DNA of 42,583 nt from Anaerolinea sp. GTDB taxonomy: Bacteria; Chloroflexota; Anaerolineae; Anaerolineales; Villigracilaceae. The position numbers were made by a program, and so were the translations under genes. How positions within the stretch are numbered: position 1 is the first letter of the stretch; every line of letters starts with the position of its first letter. This document shows positions 23,389 to 30,954 of this stretch, piece after piece. The DNA is taken from assembly GCA_020047815.1 (NCBI GenBank), contig JAIFNG010000114.1:1-42583 (forward strand), written 5' to 3'. Under the pieces are notes generated by a model that searched no databases, was not told the origin of the DNA, and worked only from the letters and a program-made list of their open reading frames with translations.

Positions 23389-24441
23389 ATGAGTGAAACC
23401 CTGATCGGTTTGGTTTCGCAATACAGCCCGTCAGGACAGGAACACGGCGCGGTCGAATGGCTTGTTGCGCGGATGAGATCCATGGGGTATGACGACGCCT
23501 TCATTGATAACGCAGGCAACGCCGTGGGTCTGATGGGAAAAGGCGGACGGCAGGTGATCCTGCTCGGTCATATTGATACAGTTCCCGGGGAAATTCCTGT
23601 GCGGGTGGAAAACAATGTTTTATACGGACGCGGCGCGGTGGATGCAAAGGGTCCGTTGGCGGGCTTTGCAGACGCAGTGGCAAAAGCCGGCGCAAAGGAC
23701 GGCTGGCAGTTCGTGGTCATCGGCGCGGTTGAAGAGGAGCGCGATTCAGAAGGCGCGCGTTTCGCGGTAAACCAATACAAGCCGGATTTTGCAATTATCG
23801 GAGAGCCCAATCAATGGGACCGGATGGCGCTGGGTTATAAAGGAAGCGCGTGGGCAAATGTGACCGTCAAGCGCGGCCAGGCGCATACGGCCAGCGGTGA
23901 AGAAACAGCTGCAGAAGCGGCAGTACAGATCTGGCTAAAGATAAAAGAGCATGTGGATCTGTTCAATGCCGATAAACAAAAAGTGTTTGATAAATTGTTA
24001 CTAACCCTGCGCGGCATGGAATCTGACTCGAATGATTTTGAACAATGGGCGCGGCTAATGGTTGGGGTACGCCTGCCTGTGGAGGTTACGCCGGAAGATT
24101 GGTATGCAAGATTAAATGATACTGTAAAGGGCTTCGAGCCCCTACATGTTTTGGCTGAGCCTGCCGGTTTCGCCATCCCTGCCTGGGGATGCGAAAAGAA
24201 CACCCCGCTGGTACGAGCCTTCCTGAGCGGGATCCGTTCACAGGGGGGAGAACCACGCTTCGTCTATAAAACAGGTACAGCCGATCTCAACATCGTCGCG
24301 CCAGTGTGGAAATGTCCCGCTGTTGTATACGGACCGGGCGACTCGGCGCTTGACCACACACCCAATGAACATATTGACCTTGGAGATTATCAAAAAGGGG
24401 TGGAGGTGTTGCGCGCGGCGTTGGAGAAATTAACGGCATAG
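23389..24441 (+). CDS. lysK: [LysW]-ornithine/lysine hydrolase
   Basis: A 350-residue M20-family metallopeptidase that releases the finished amino acid from LysW. Metal ligands are visible: HIDTVPG (His61, Asp63), GRGAVDAKGPLAGF (Asp85), the acidic AVEEERDSEGAR stretch with the catalytic and bridging Glu residues, and FAIIGEPN. The product expected here is ornithine, which with carbamoyl phosphate (ArgF, not in this window) gives citrulline for ArgG. AGGAAAC precedes the ATG. It is the last gene of the cluster and converges with metA. Confidence 0.94.
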   Translation: MSETLIGLVSQYSPSGQEHGAVEWLVARMRSMGYDDAFIDNAGNAVGLMGKGGRQVILLGHIDTVPGEIPVRVENNVLYGRGAVDAKGPLAGFADAVAKAGAKDGWQFVVIGAVEEERDSEGARFAVNQYKPDFAIIGEPNQWDRMALGYKGSAWANVTVKRGQAHTASGEETAAEAAVQIWLKIKEHVDLFNADKQKVFDKLLLTLRGMESDSNDFEQWARLMVGVRLPVEVTPEDWYARLNDTVKGFEPLHVLAEPAGFAIPAWGCEKNTPLVRAFLSGIRSQGGEPRFVYKTGTADLNIVAPVWKCPAVVYGPGDSALDHTPNEHIDLGDYQKGVEVLRAALEKLTA

Positions 24442-24463
24442 GGGCGGATTCGTTACCCGCCCC
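24441..24463. terminator. GC hairpin at the convergent lysK/metA boundary
   Basis: GGGGCGG (24441-24447) and CCGCCCC (24457-24463) form a perfect 7-bp stem with a 9-base loop in the 37-base gap between convergent genes. There is no strong T-run on either side, so it is at best a weak two-way terminator. Confidence 0.4.
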
Positions 24464-24478
24464 CACTTCCCTGCATCA

Positions 24479-25399
24479 TTATTTTGGGATCTCGTTCGGG
24501 TCGTACGGCGTAACCTGATAGACATAGTAATTTAACCAGTTCGCATATAACAGGTTTGCATGTCCACGCCAGCGGACGCTGGGCGTTTGCGCGGGGTTAT
24601 TTTTTGGATAATAGTTGTTTGGCACATGGATTGGCAATCCCTTGTTCACATCGCGGTCATATTCACCTTTTAGGGTAAGTGGATCATATTCAGAGTGACC
24701 TGTGATAAATAGATGCCGCCCATCCTTTGAGCTGACAATGTACACGCCCGCCTCATCGGATTCTGCAAGGATCTGCAATTCGGGGTGCCTTTCGATGTCT
24801 TCGCGGCGGATCTCCGTGTGGCGGGAATGCGGGGCGAAGAAAAAATCGTCAAAGCCGCGCATCAGGCGCTCAGTCGGGTTGACAACCCGATGTTCAAAAA
24901 CGCCGAACATCTTACGGGGCAGGTCATACTTTGGGATGCCATAGTAATGATAAAGCCCGGCCTGTGCGCCCCAGCAGATATAAAAGTTTGATTCAACGTT
25001 TGTCTCAGCCCAATCCATGATCTGCGTCAGTTCCTGCCAGTAATCCACTTCTTCAAAAGGCATCTGTTCCACGGGCGCGCCTGTGATGATGAGACCGTCA
25101 AATTTTTCGTGTTTGATCTCATCAAAGGTGACATAGTGGTTGAGTAAATGATCAGCGTCGGTGTTCTTGGATTCATACGTGGCAGTGTGCAGCAGGGTAA
25201 TTTCCACTTGCAGCGCAGAGTTGGAAAGCAACCGCAAAATTTGGGTTTCGGTTGCGATCTTGGTCGGCATGAGATTGAGGATCGCCACACGCAGCGGACG
25301 GATGTCCTGATGGATGGCGCGTTCTTCGTCCATCACGAAAATATTTTCGTTTTCAAGGACGGTTCGTGCTGGCAGGGTGGAGGGAATTTTTACAGGCAT
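24479..25399 (-). CDS. metA: homoserine O-acyltransferase, predicted to use acetyl-CoA
   Basis: A 306-residue enzyme of the MetA fold that activates homoserine for methionine synthesis. Catalytic residues line up with characterised MetA numbering: Cys142 in [12 protein letters not shown], His235 and Glu237 in GHSEYDPL. Residue 111 is Glu (ITGAPVEQM). In this family Glu at 111 goes with acetyl-CoA (Bacillus type) and Gly with succinyl-CoA (E. coli type), so the product should be O-acetylhomoserine despite the usual annotation as succinyltransferase. This agrees with the neighbouring metY, which uses O-acetylhomoserine. It lies 100 bases after metY on the same strand and is probably under the same SAM riboswitch. 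Confidence 0.93.
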   Translation of the reverse strand: MPVKIPSTLPARTVLENENIFVMDEERAIHQDIRPLRVAILNLMPTKIATETQILRLLSNSALQVEITLLHTATYESKNTDADHLLNHYVTFDEIKHEKFDGLIITGAPVEQMPFEEVDYWQELTQIMDWAETNVESNFYICWGAQAGLYHYYGIPKYDLPRKMFGVFEHRVVNPTERLMRGFDDFFFAPHSRHTEIRREDIERHPELQILAESDEAGVYIVSSKDGRHLFITGHSEYDPLTLKGEYDRDVNKGLPIHVPNNYYPKNNPAQTPSVRWRGHANLLYANWLNYYVYQVTPYDPNEIPK

Positions 25400-25499
25400 G
25401 GATTATCTCTACATTCCAGGCGGAGGGAAGTCGAAGGACTGTGAAGTATGGATATTCATCACAATGTTCTGCGACTCCCTGCCCGGGATGAAATATGGT

Positions 25500-26792
25500 T
25501 TATGAATTTAGCGCCTGGTCCAGATCCCACAAAATATCATCAATCGTCTCGAGACCAATGCTCAAACGGATGAAATCGGGGCTGACACCTGCGGAGTTTT
25601 GTTGTTCCTCCGTGAGCTGGCTGTGGGTGGTCGTGGCGGGGTGAATGGCAAGACTCCGCGCATCGCCCACGTTGGCAAGGTGGCTAAAGAGCTGCAGGCT
25701 TTCGATGAACTTCTGTCCTGCCGCCGCACCGCCTTTGACACCAAATCCCAAAATTGCGCCTGCGCCTTTGGGTAAATATTTCCTGGCGCGGTCATGGTCC
25801 GGGTGACTCTTGAGTCCCGGATATTTGACCCAGCTGACCTTGGGATGGCTCTCAAGGAATTCAGCAACAGCCTGCGCGTTCTGCACATGACGATCCATGC
25901 GCAGGCTGAGGGTTTCAAGGCCTTGAATGGTCTGCCATGAATTGAACGGGGATTGGCATCCGCCGAGGTCGCGCAAGACCTGCACACGGGCTTTGATCGC
26001 AAACGGAGGCAGACCCGCCCCAACCAGGTCGGCGTAAACCAATCCATGGTAGGAGGGGTCGGGCGTGGTGAAATTATCGAACTTGCCGCTGCGCCAGTCA
26101 TAATTGCCGCCGTCCACGATGATGCCGCCGATGGTTGTCCCATGTCCGCCGATGAACTTGGTGGTGGAATGGGTGATAACGTGCGCGCCCCATTCAAACG
26201 GGCGGAAGAGATACGGCGTGGCGAACGTATTATCAATAAACAATATGAGTTTGTGATTCCTGGCGATCTCCGCAACCTCCTCGAACGGGAAGATGGAAAT
26301 ATCAGGGTTGCCCAATGTCTCGCCATAGATGATCTTTGTATTGGGGCGAATTGCCGCTTCAAAATTTTTCGGATCGCGCGGATCAACAAAGGTTACATCA
26401 ATTCCCAGCCTGGGCAGGGTGTATGCAAATTGGTTGTACGTGCCGCCATACAAACGCGATGATGTGACGATATGATCACCCGCACTGCACAGCGTAAAAA
26501 TCGCCTGTGCCTGCGCCGCATGACCTGAACTTGCCGCCACGGCCGCCACACCGCCTTCAAGCGAAGCAATGCGCTGTTCGAGCACGTCTGTGGTGGGATT
26601 CATCAAGCGCGTGTAAATGTTCCCAAGCTCTTTGAGCGCGAACAAATTGGCGGCGTGTTCCGTGCTTTTAAATTGATAGCTTGTTGTTTGATACAACGGC
26701 ACTGCGCGGCTGCCAGTGGTGGGGTCGGGGGAATAGCCTGCATGAAGCTCACGGGTTGCAAAACCCAACTGACGATCCTTGATTGTGGACAT
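25500..26792 (-). CDS. metY: O-acetylhomoserine sulfhydrylase
   Basis: A 430-residue PLP enzyme of the Cys/Met metabolism family that makes homocysteine from O-acetylhomoserine and sulfide. Marks: FATRELHAGYSPDPTTGSRAVP, YTRLMNPTTDVLEQRIASLEGG, SSRLYGGTYNQF, the PLP lysine Lys212 in THSTTKFIGGHGTTIGG, and the C-terminal NVGDARSLAIHPATTTHSQL. The length near 430 fits MetY rather than MetB/MetC (about 380-400). AGGAGA lies 7-8 bases before the ATG. It is preceded by a SAM-I riboswitch and terminator and followed by metA. Confidence 0.96.
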   Translation of the reverse strand: MSTIKDRQLGFATRELHAGYSPDPTTGSRAVPLYQTTSYQFKSTEHAANLFALKELGNIYTRLMNPTTDVLEQRIASLEGGVAAVAASSGHAAQAQAIFTLCSAGDHIVTSSRLYGGTYNQFAYTLPRLGIDVTFVDPRDPKNFEAAIRPNTKIIYGETLGNPDISIFPFEEVAEIARNHKLILFIDNTFATPYLFRPFEWGAHVITHSTTKFIGGHGTTIGGIIVDGGNYDWRSGKFDNFTTPDPSYHGLVYADLVGAGLPPFAIKARVQVLRDLGGCQSPFNSWQTIQGLETLSLRMDRHVQNAQAVAEFLESHPKVSWVKYPGLKSHPDHDRARKYLPKGAGAILGFGVKGGAAAGQKFIESLQLFSHLANVGDARSLAIHPATTTHSQLTEEQQNSAGVSPDFIRLSIGLETIDDILWDLDQALNS

Positions 26793-26838
26793 GAATTTTC
26801 TCCTCTTGAATAATGTTTATCCGCCCTTCAGAAGAGAT

Positions 26839-26875
26839 AAAAAAAACACCTCTTCTGAAAGTACAAGAAGAGGTA
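26839..26875 (-). terminator. terminator of the SAM riboswitch
   Basis: On the minus strand ACCTCTTCTTGTAC...AGAAGAGGTG pairs as an 8-bp stem (26847-26874) followed by eight Ts (26839-26846). The 5' arm CCTCTTC can instead pair with GAGAGG at the 3' end of the riboswitch P1 helix, the usual antiterminator of S-box leaders. The 3' arm can also pair with a further copy of CTCTTCTGAAG downstream (26825-26835). Confidence 0.88.
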
Positions 26876-26890
26876 TGCATTGATACCGTC

Positions 26891-27013
26891 CTCTCATCTT
26901 CCAGTGATCGAATGGCAAATGCCATTCTGCTGTCGGAGTTGGCACCATAACCCAAAAATGGTCTGGTTGCCGAGACTTCAAAGGGCCGTTCCCTCAGTCT
27001 CTCTGGATAAGAG
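26891..27013 (-). ncRNA. SAM-I (S-box) riboswitch
   Basis: Read on the minus strand, the leader has the S-box core: P1 strands CTCTTATC and GATGAGAG, the AGAG..TGAGGGA segment, GGCCCTTTGAAG, CTCGGCAACC, then GGTGCCAACTCC.ACAGCAG and a P4-like hairpin GAATGGCA/TGCCATTC. Binding of S-adenosylmethionine stabilises P1 and lets the downstream terminator form, switching off metY and metA. It lies about 100-220 bases before the metY start, directly after a consensus promoter. Confidence 0.95.
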
Positions 27014-27032
27014 CGAATATTTAATTTCGCGG

Positions 27033-27062
27033 TTTATATCATAACGGTTGATGGTATGTCAA
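27033..27062 (-). promoter_or_regulatory. promoter of the metY-metA operon
   Basis: On the minus strand TTGACA (27057-27062), an 18-base spacer and TATAAA (27033-27038). It ends about 20 bases before the riboswitch P1 helix, so the RNA start fits the riboswitch. Confidence 0.8.
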
Positions 27063-27092
27063 GGGTTCGGATAGTTTTAGTCTGAATTCATC

Positions 27093-28148
27093 CTACAAAA
27101 GATTCTCGTTCACCAGCAGTTCTGCATTGTAAATGGAACCACCCGCCGCTCCGCGAATCGTGTTGTGGGACAGCACGACAAATTTCAGATCAAGGATCGG
27201 GTCACGCCGCATCCGACCGACAACGGTTGTCATGCCTTTTCCTGTGAAGCGATCAAGCCTGGGCTGGGGACGATCCGGCTCGCTTCTCACGCTGATGGCA
27301 GGCCGTGGTGATGAAGGCAGTTCCCTGGCTGACAGAGGGGCGGCATACGCCCGCAGAACCGCCTCGGCAGATTCGGGGTCGGCAGAGTGCGAAGCGGACA
27401 GTCCCACACTCACGCAGACGGTGTGACCATCCGTGACCGCCACACGGTTGGTGTGTGCGCTGAATTGAATATCTGCAAAATCCACTTTGCCATCCTTCAA
27501 TTTACCAAGCATCTTGCGCGGTTCCCATTCCACTTTTTCCTCTTCCCCGCGGATATTGGGAATGACGTTATCGATGATGTCGAGCGATGGCACGCCAGGA
27601 TAACCCGCGCCTGAAAGCGCCTGCATCGAAACTGCAAATACTTTTTTCACACCGAAGGCATCATCGAGCGCCTTGAGCGCCACTGTCAGACCCGTGCTTG
27701 TACAATTGGGATTTGTGAGAATGCACCCGCTCCAGCCGCGCTGCTGACGTTGAATCTTGACGAGCTGAACATGTTCCCCATTGACCTCAGGCAGCAGCAG
27801 CGGCACATCCTCTTCGCGCCGATAGGATGACGCATTGGAACAAACTGCCGCACCCGCCTGCGCAAACTGTGGCTCGAGGTCTTTCGCAATCTCATTGTGC
27901 AATGCCGAGAAGACGATCTGCGCCTGGACAGAATCAGGATTGGCCGGCAGCACGACCATATCACGCGCATAGTCTGGCATGGGTTCATTAAGCACCCAGC
28001 GGGCGGCATCTGAATATTTTTGCCCAACCGAGCGGTCAGAGGCGGCAAGGGCAACGACCCTGAACCACGGATGCCCGTCGAGCAAAGAGATGAACCGCTG
28101 ACCGACAGAGCCTGTCGCGCCAAGTACGGCTACGGGGATGGGTTTCAT
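27093..28148 (-). CDS. asd: aspartate-semialdehyde dehydrogenase, archaeal/eukaryotic type
   Basis: A 351-residue enzyme that reduces aspartyl phosphate to aspartate semialdehyde with NADPH, the branch point towards threonine, methionine and (if present) DAP-lysine. Marks: VAVLGATGSVGQRFISLL at the start, FSALHNEIAKDLEPQFAQAG, catalytic Cys149 in LTNPNCTSTGL and QALSGAGYPGVPSLDIIDNVIPNI, then AHTNRVAVTDGHT. Length and the QRFI..L type start point to the archaeal/eukaryotic-like Asd family rather than the E. coli type. It starts 63 bases after the lysC stop and is presumably co-transcribed with it under the Thr/Met leader. Confidence 0.95.
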   Translation of the reverse strand: MKPIPVAVLGATGSVGQRFISLLDGHPWFRVVALAASDRSVGQKYSDAARWVLNEPMPDYARDMVVLPANPDSVQAQIVFSALHNEIAKDLEPQFAQAGAAVCSNASSYRREEDVPLLLPEVNGEHVQLVKIQRQQRGWSGCILTNPNCTSTGLTVALKALDDAFGVKKVFAVSMQALSGAGYPGVPSLDIIDNVIPNIRGEEEKVEWEPRKMLGKLKDGKVDFADIQFSAHTNRVAVTDGHTVCVSVGLSASHSADPESAEAVLRAYAAPLSARELPSSPRPAISVRSEPDRPQPRLDRFTGKGMTTVVGRMRRDPILDLKFVVLSHNTIRGAAGGSIYNAELLVNENLL

Positions 28149-28211
28149 AATAGCTCCTTTGGAAAAGATGTTTTTTTCAAAAGTCGAAGGTTAAAGAACC
28201 TTTGACCAAAA

Positions 28212-29633
28212 TTAATTCACGATCAACTCGTGCAGCGCCTTCACCGCGCTCTCTGTATCCACCGCAGCCACCACAAGGCTGATGGAGACTTCCGAAGAAC
28301 CCTGCGCAATGGCGAGAACATTAACCCCGTTGTTTCCCAGTTGGCTGAACACCCTGCCCGATACGCCAGGTGTGTGACGCATTCCCGCGCCAACAACCGT
28401 AATGATGGAAATATCATCGGTCGCCCAGACACGATCAATGTCATCGTCCGCAATTTCACTGGCAAAGGCTTTTTCGAGGGTGGCGACAACGGAATCTGCA
28501 AGTTCAGACGGCACAGCAAAACAAATGGACTGCTCCGAGGATGCCTGTGTGATCAGTGGAACACTTGTGCCAGTGGATGCCACTGCCCCGAACGCACGCG
28601 CCGCAACACCCGGCACGCCCAGCATACCGCGACCCTCAATAGTGACCAATCTCTGCCTGCGGATGGCTGTCACAGCTTTGATCACCTTTCCGTCCACTTT
28701 GCCGTTACTTTTCACGCTGGCAATGAGACGCGTGCCCGGGTGGGATGGATTGAAGGTGTTGCAGATGCGCAAGCCAATGCCCGCATCCAACACGGGACGA
28801 ATGGTCTTGGGATGCAGGACTTTTGCGCCGTAGTAGGCAAGTTCGGCAATTTCACTGTAATTGATCTCAGGCAGGGTCTGTGCCTTTGGCTCAATGCGCG
28901 GGTCAGTGGTCATCACGCCGTCTACGTCCGTCCAGATCCAGACATCATCAGCAGGGAGGACAGCGCCGATGATCGCAGCAGAGTAATCACTACCGCCGCG
29001 TCCCAAAGTGGTAATCGCACCTTCCGGCGTAGCGCCGATAAAGCCAGTGGTGATGGGAACAATGCCCGCGTCCATAAGCGGGTTGAGCAGGGCACGGGTT
29101 TTTTCGGTAGTGGCCTTGAAATCAGGGTGCGCGTTCTGGTAGTGAGCATTGGTGACAACAAATTGAGTGGAAGGCACAGCTCTGGCTTTGATACCCGCAT
29201 CGTTGACCACTGCCGCCAGCAGGCGCACGCTCATCCGCTCTCCCAACGACGCCACCGTATCCATGGCGCGCGGGCTCGCTTCGCCCAGCACAGCCATCGC
29301 CTTGCATAGATCCACCAGGGAAAGAACAAGGTCACTGATCTCCTGTTTTGTTGTTTCGCGCAAGTCCTGATCTGTGATAAGCGCCTCGGCGACGGAAAAG
29401 TGTTTTTCCTTTAGCGTTGACTCCACATTCGATAGCGCATCCACCCTGCCCTGTGCCGCAAGAATGGCAGAATCCAGCAGCAGATTGGTCACGCCCGACA
29501 TCGCAGAGGTCACCACCACCACACGACTCCACTCCTTCCTTGCATCCCTTATGATGCGGGTGACACTCACCAACGCATCCACCGACCCAACAGAGGTGCC
29601 TCCAAATTTCATAACAAGTGTTTGTTTTGGCAT
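28212..29633 (-). CDS. lysC: aspartate kinase, monofunctional with C-terminal ACT domains
   Basis: A 473-residue aspartokinase, first enzyme of the aspartate amino-acid family. The kinase domain has VMKFGGTSVGS at the start, VVVTSAMSGVTNLL, GFIGATPEGAITTLGRGGSDYSAA and WTDVDGVMTTDPR. Two ACT domains follow (about 320-395 and 405-470; VTIEGRGMLGVPGVAARAF, then ISIITVVGAGMRHTPGVSGRVFSQL), which normally bind an end product such as lysine or threonine. I chose ATG 29633, which has AAAGGACAGG upstream and begins at the conserved strand; an in-frame start at 29699 would run into the attenuator terminator. Preceded by a leader peptide rich in Met and Thr codons and a terminator; followed by asd. 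Confidence 0.96.
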   Translation of the reverse strand: MPKQTLVMKFGGTSVGSVDALVSVTRIIRDARKEWSRVVVVTSAMSGVTNLLLDSAILAAQGRVDALSNVESTLKEKHFSVAEALITDQDLRETTKQEISDLVLSLVDLCKAMAVLGEASPRAMDTVASLGERMSVRLLAAVVNDAGIKARAVPSTQFVVTNAHYQNAHPDFKATTEKTRALLNPLMDAGIVPITTGFIGATPEGAITTLGRGGSDYSAAIIGAVLPADDVWIWTDVDGVMTTDPRIEPKAQTLPEINYSEIAELAYYGAKVLHPKTIRPVLDAGIGLRICNTFNPSHPGTRLIASVKSNGKVDGKVIKAVTAIRRQRLVTIEGRGMLGVPGVAARAFGAVASTGTSVPLITQASSEQSICFAVPSELADSVVATLEKAFASEIADDDIDRVWATDDISIITVVGAGMRHTPGVSGRVFSQLGNNGVNVLAIAQGSSEVSISLVVAAVDTESAVKALHELIVN

Positions 29634-29650
29634 GATCCTGTCCTTTAACT

Positions 29651-29674
29651 CCCCGCTCCTTTTCAGGAAAGGGG
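29651..29674 (-). promoter_or_regulatory. second hairpin between the attenuator and lysC
   Basis: On the minus strand CCCCTTTCCT...AGGAGCGGGG forms a stem with a small internal mismatch, between the terminator and the lysC ribosome binding site. There is no T-run. It may tune lysC translation or simply mark the processed 5' end. Confidence 0.35.
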
Positions 29675-29682
29675 TTTGGGAT

Positions 29683-29715
29683 AAACAAAAACGCCCCACG
29701 TTTTCCGTGAGGCGT
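29683..29715 (-). terminator. attenuator terminator upstream of lysC-asd
   Basis: On the minus strand ACGCCTCACG (29715-29706), loop GAAAA, CGTGGGGCGT (29700-29691), then TTTTTGTTTA. The stem has one G.T pair. Part of its 5' side, CTCACGG, is exactly complementary to CCGTGAG inside the leader peptide frame (29768-29774), giving a ready antiterminator. Confidence 0.88.
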
Positions 29716-29743
29716 TGTGTTCTGAGAGTACCTATTATTTCGG

Positions 29744-29830
29744 TTACTTCTGTCCAAGCACAAATATCTCACGGCGGGGCCGGGAGGTAGTAGTCATGGA
29801 CATGGTCATGTGAAAGTGAACCTTATTCAT
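29744..29830 (-). CDS. Met/Thr-rich leader peptide of the lysC-asd attenuator
   Basis: A 28-codon frame from ATG 29828-29830 to TAA 29744-29746. Its middle reads HMTMSMTTTS: residues 8-15 contain three Met and four Thr codons, the end products of the pathway that lysC and asd feed. A later in-frame ATG at 29809 would give 21 residues. The ATG lies 10 bases after a consensus-like promoter. If the ribosome stalls on the Met/Thr codons, CCGTGAG (29768-29774) stays free to pair with CTCACGG of the terminator; if it reads on to the stop, that segment is covered and the terminator forms. It resembles the logic of thrL of E. coli, but with Met instead of Ile. Inference from sequence only. Confidence 0.75.
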   Translation of the reverse strand: MNKVHFHMTMSMTTTSRPRREIFVLGQK

Positions 29831-29840
29831 AATGAGCGCA

Positions 29841-29869
29841 GTTATATCATTTGGATGGGGATGCGTCAA
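29841..29869 (-). promoter_or_regulatory. promoter of the lysC leader and operon
   Basis: On the minus strand TTGACG (29864-29869), a 17-base spacer and TATAAC (29841-29846). The leader ATG follows 10 bases after the -10 box, as for the arginine leader at 16217. Confidence 0.78.
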
Positions 29870-29923
29870 TGGATTTTTTCAGCGAATTCAAAAACTCATC
29901 CTGATTGCGGACTGTTTCTTTTG

Positions 29924-30871
29924 TTATGGGATGGATCGCGCCAGTTTTTCCATCCTTTCCAGAAACAGTTCCATGAAAACACGCGGACGCACGCCAAGCG
30001 CCACTTTCATATTGGGCGTCTTTTTTCCGTAATTATAAAAATCTGCAAATGTATTACCCAGTCCCACACCTGTTGAAATATCCACATCCACAAATAAATC
30101 CTGATAATCACAGATCCCGGGCATAAAGGTCAATGCCAGTGTCAGCGGGTCATTGATCACACAACCATCGATCTTTTGATATTCATCATGGAACTCCATA
30201 TAAAAACGGGCCGCATCGGCAATAAATTTGGTGATCGGCGAGTTGATCTTCAACAACCTGTTCAGGTCCTCCTTCAGAAAGATACACTGATAGGTCACAT
30301 CAAGCGGCGTGAGTGTGATCGGCATGCCCGAATGAAAAACGATATGCGCGGCGTGCGGATCCACAAAGGTGTTGAACTCGGCCAGGGGTGTGGTGTTACC
30401 TTCATGGCGCATCGCGCCGCCCATGATAAACACCTCTTTAACATTCTGCACAATGCGCGGCTCCTGCCGGATGGCCAGTGCGAGATTGGTGAGCGGACCG
30501 ATTCCGACCAATGTGATCTGACCTGGTGCAGACATGATCTTCTCAATTAGAAAATCGCTGCCTTTCTGAATTTGAGGTTTGAGCTGCGGAGCCGGCAGTT
30601 TTGCATATCCGATGCCCTGCACCCCATGGGTCTCAACCGCAAGCAGGGATGGCTGCACGAGCGGCAATTCACAGCCCTGGGTAACGGGGACATGACCGGC
30701 CTTTGCCAGTTCCAAAACAGAAAGCGCGTTAATCGTCCCCTGCGCGGTGGAAGAATTGCCATGCACCACGCTCAACCCCTCCAGGGTAATTTCAGGAGAT
30801 GCCAGAGCGAGGAGAATTGCAAGGGAATCGTCGATCCCAGGATCGGTGTCAATAATGATGCGTTTGGTCAT
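29924..30871 (-). CDS. nucleoside hydrolase (IUNH family), copy 1
   Basis: A 315-residue nucleoside hydrolase that splits ribonucleosides into ribose and base. The calcium-binding N-terminal motif DTDPGIDDSLAILLAL is intact, followed by VVHGNSSTAQGTINAL, GIGPLTNLALAIR, IMGGAMRHEGNTTPLAEFN and VDPHAAHIVFHSG. Near the C-terminus the family motif reads INDPLTLAL, where many members (and the next gene) have HDP, so the active-site His of the group I enzymes is Asn here. It is the last gene of a ribokinase/hydrolase run and a clear tandem paralogue of the gene at 30955-31905. Specificity (purine, pyrimidine or modified nucleosides) is not predictable. Confidence 0.92.
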   Translation of the reverse strand: MTKRIIIDTDPGIDDSLAILLALASPEITLEGLSVVHGNSSTAQGTINALSVLELAKAGHVPVTQGCELPLVQPSLLAVETHGVQGIGYAKLPAPQLKPQIQKGSDFLIEKIMSAPGQITLVGIGPLTNLALAIRQEPRIVQNVKEVFIMGGAMRHEGNTTPLAEFNTFVDPHAAHIVFHSGMPITLTPLDVTYQCIFLKEDLNRLLKINSPITKFIADAARFYMEFHDEYQKIDGCVINDPLTLALTFMPGICDYQDLFVDVDISTGVGLGNTFADFYNYGKKTPNMKVALGVRPRVFMELFLERMEKLARSIP

Positions 30872-30954
30872 AATTTCCTATATTTGTTCCTTATTGTTGC
30901 AAGCGCGGCCACGCTCCCCTTTTTTTCAACCCAACAACCGCCGCGCAAAAACCA

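Noticed and set aside
25562..26389. Second minus-strand frame inside metY
   Set aside because: Same strand but other frame; composition (Arg, Ser, Pro rich) is that of a frame-shifted metY.
28230..29309. Long plus-strand open frame (359 codons) antisense to lysC
   Set aside because: lysC is certain from its motifs; the antisense product is rich in His, Arg and Cys with no fold signature.
28149..29633. Lysine riboswitch upstream of lysC
   Set aside because: The leader (29634-29869) is too short for the L-box aptamer and lacks its conserved core; the leader-peptide explanation fits better.
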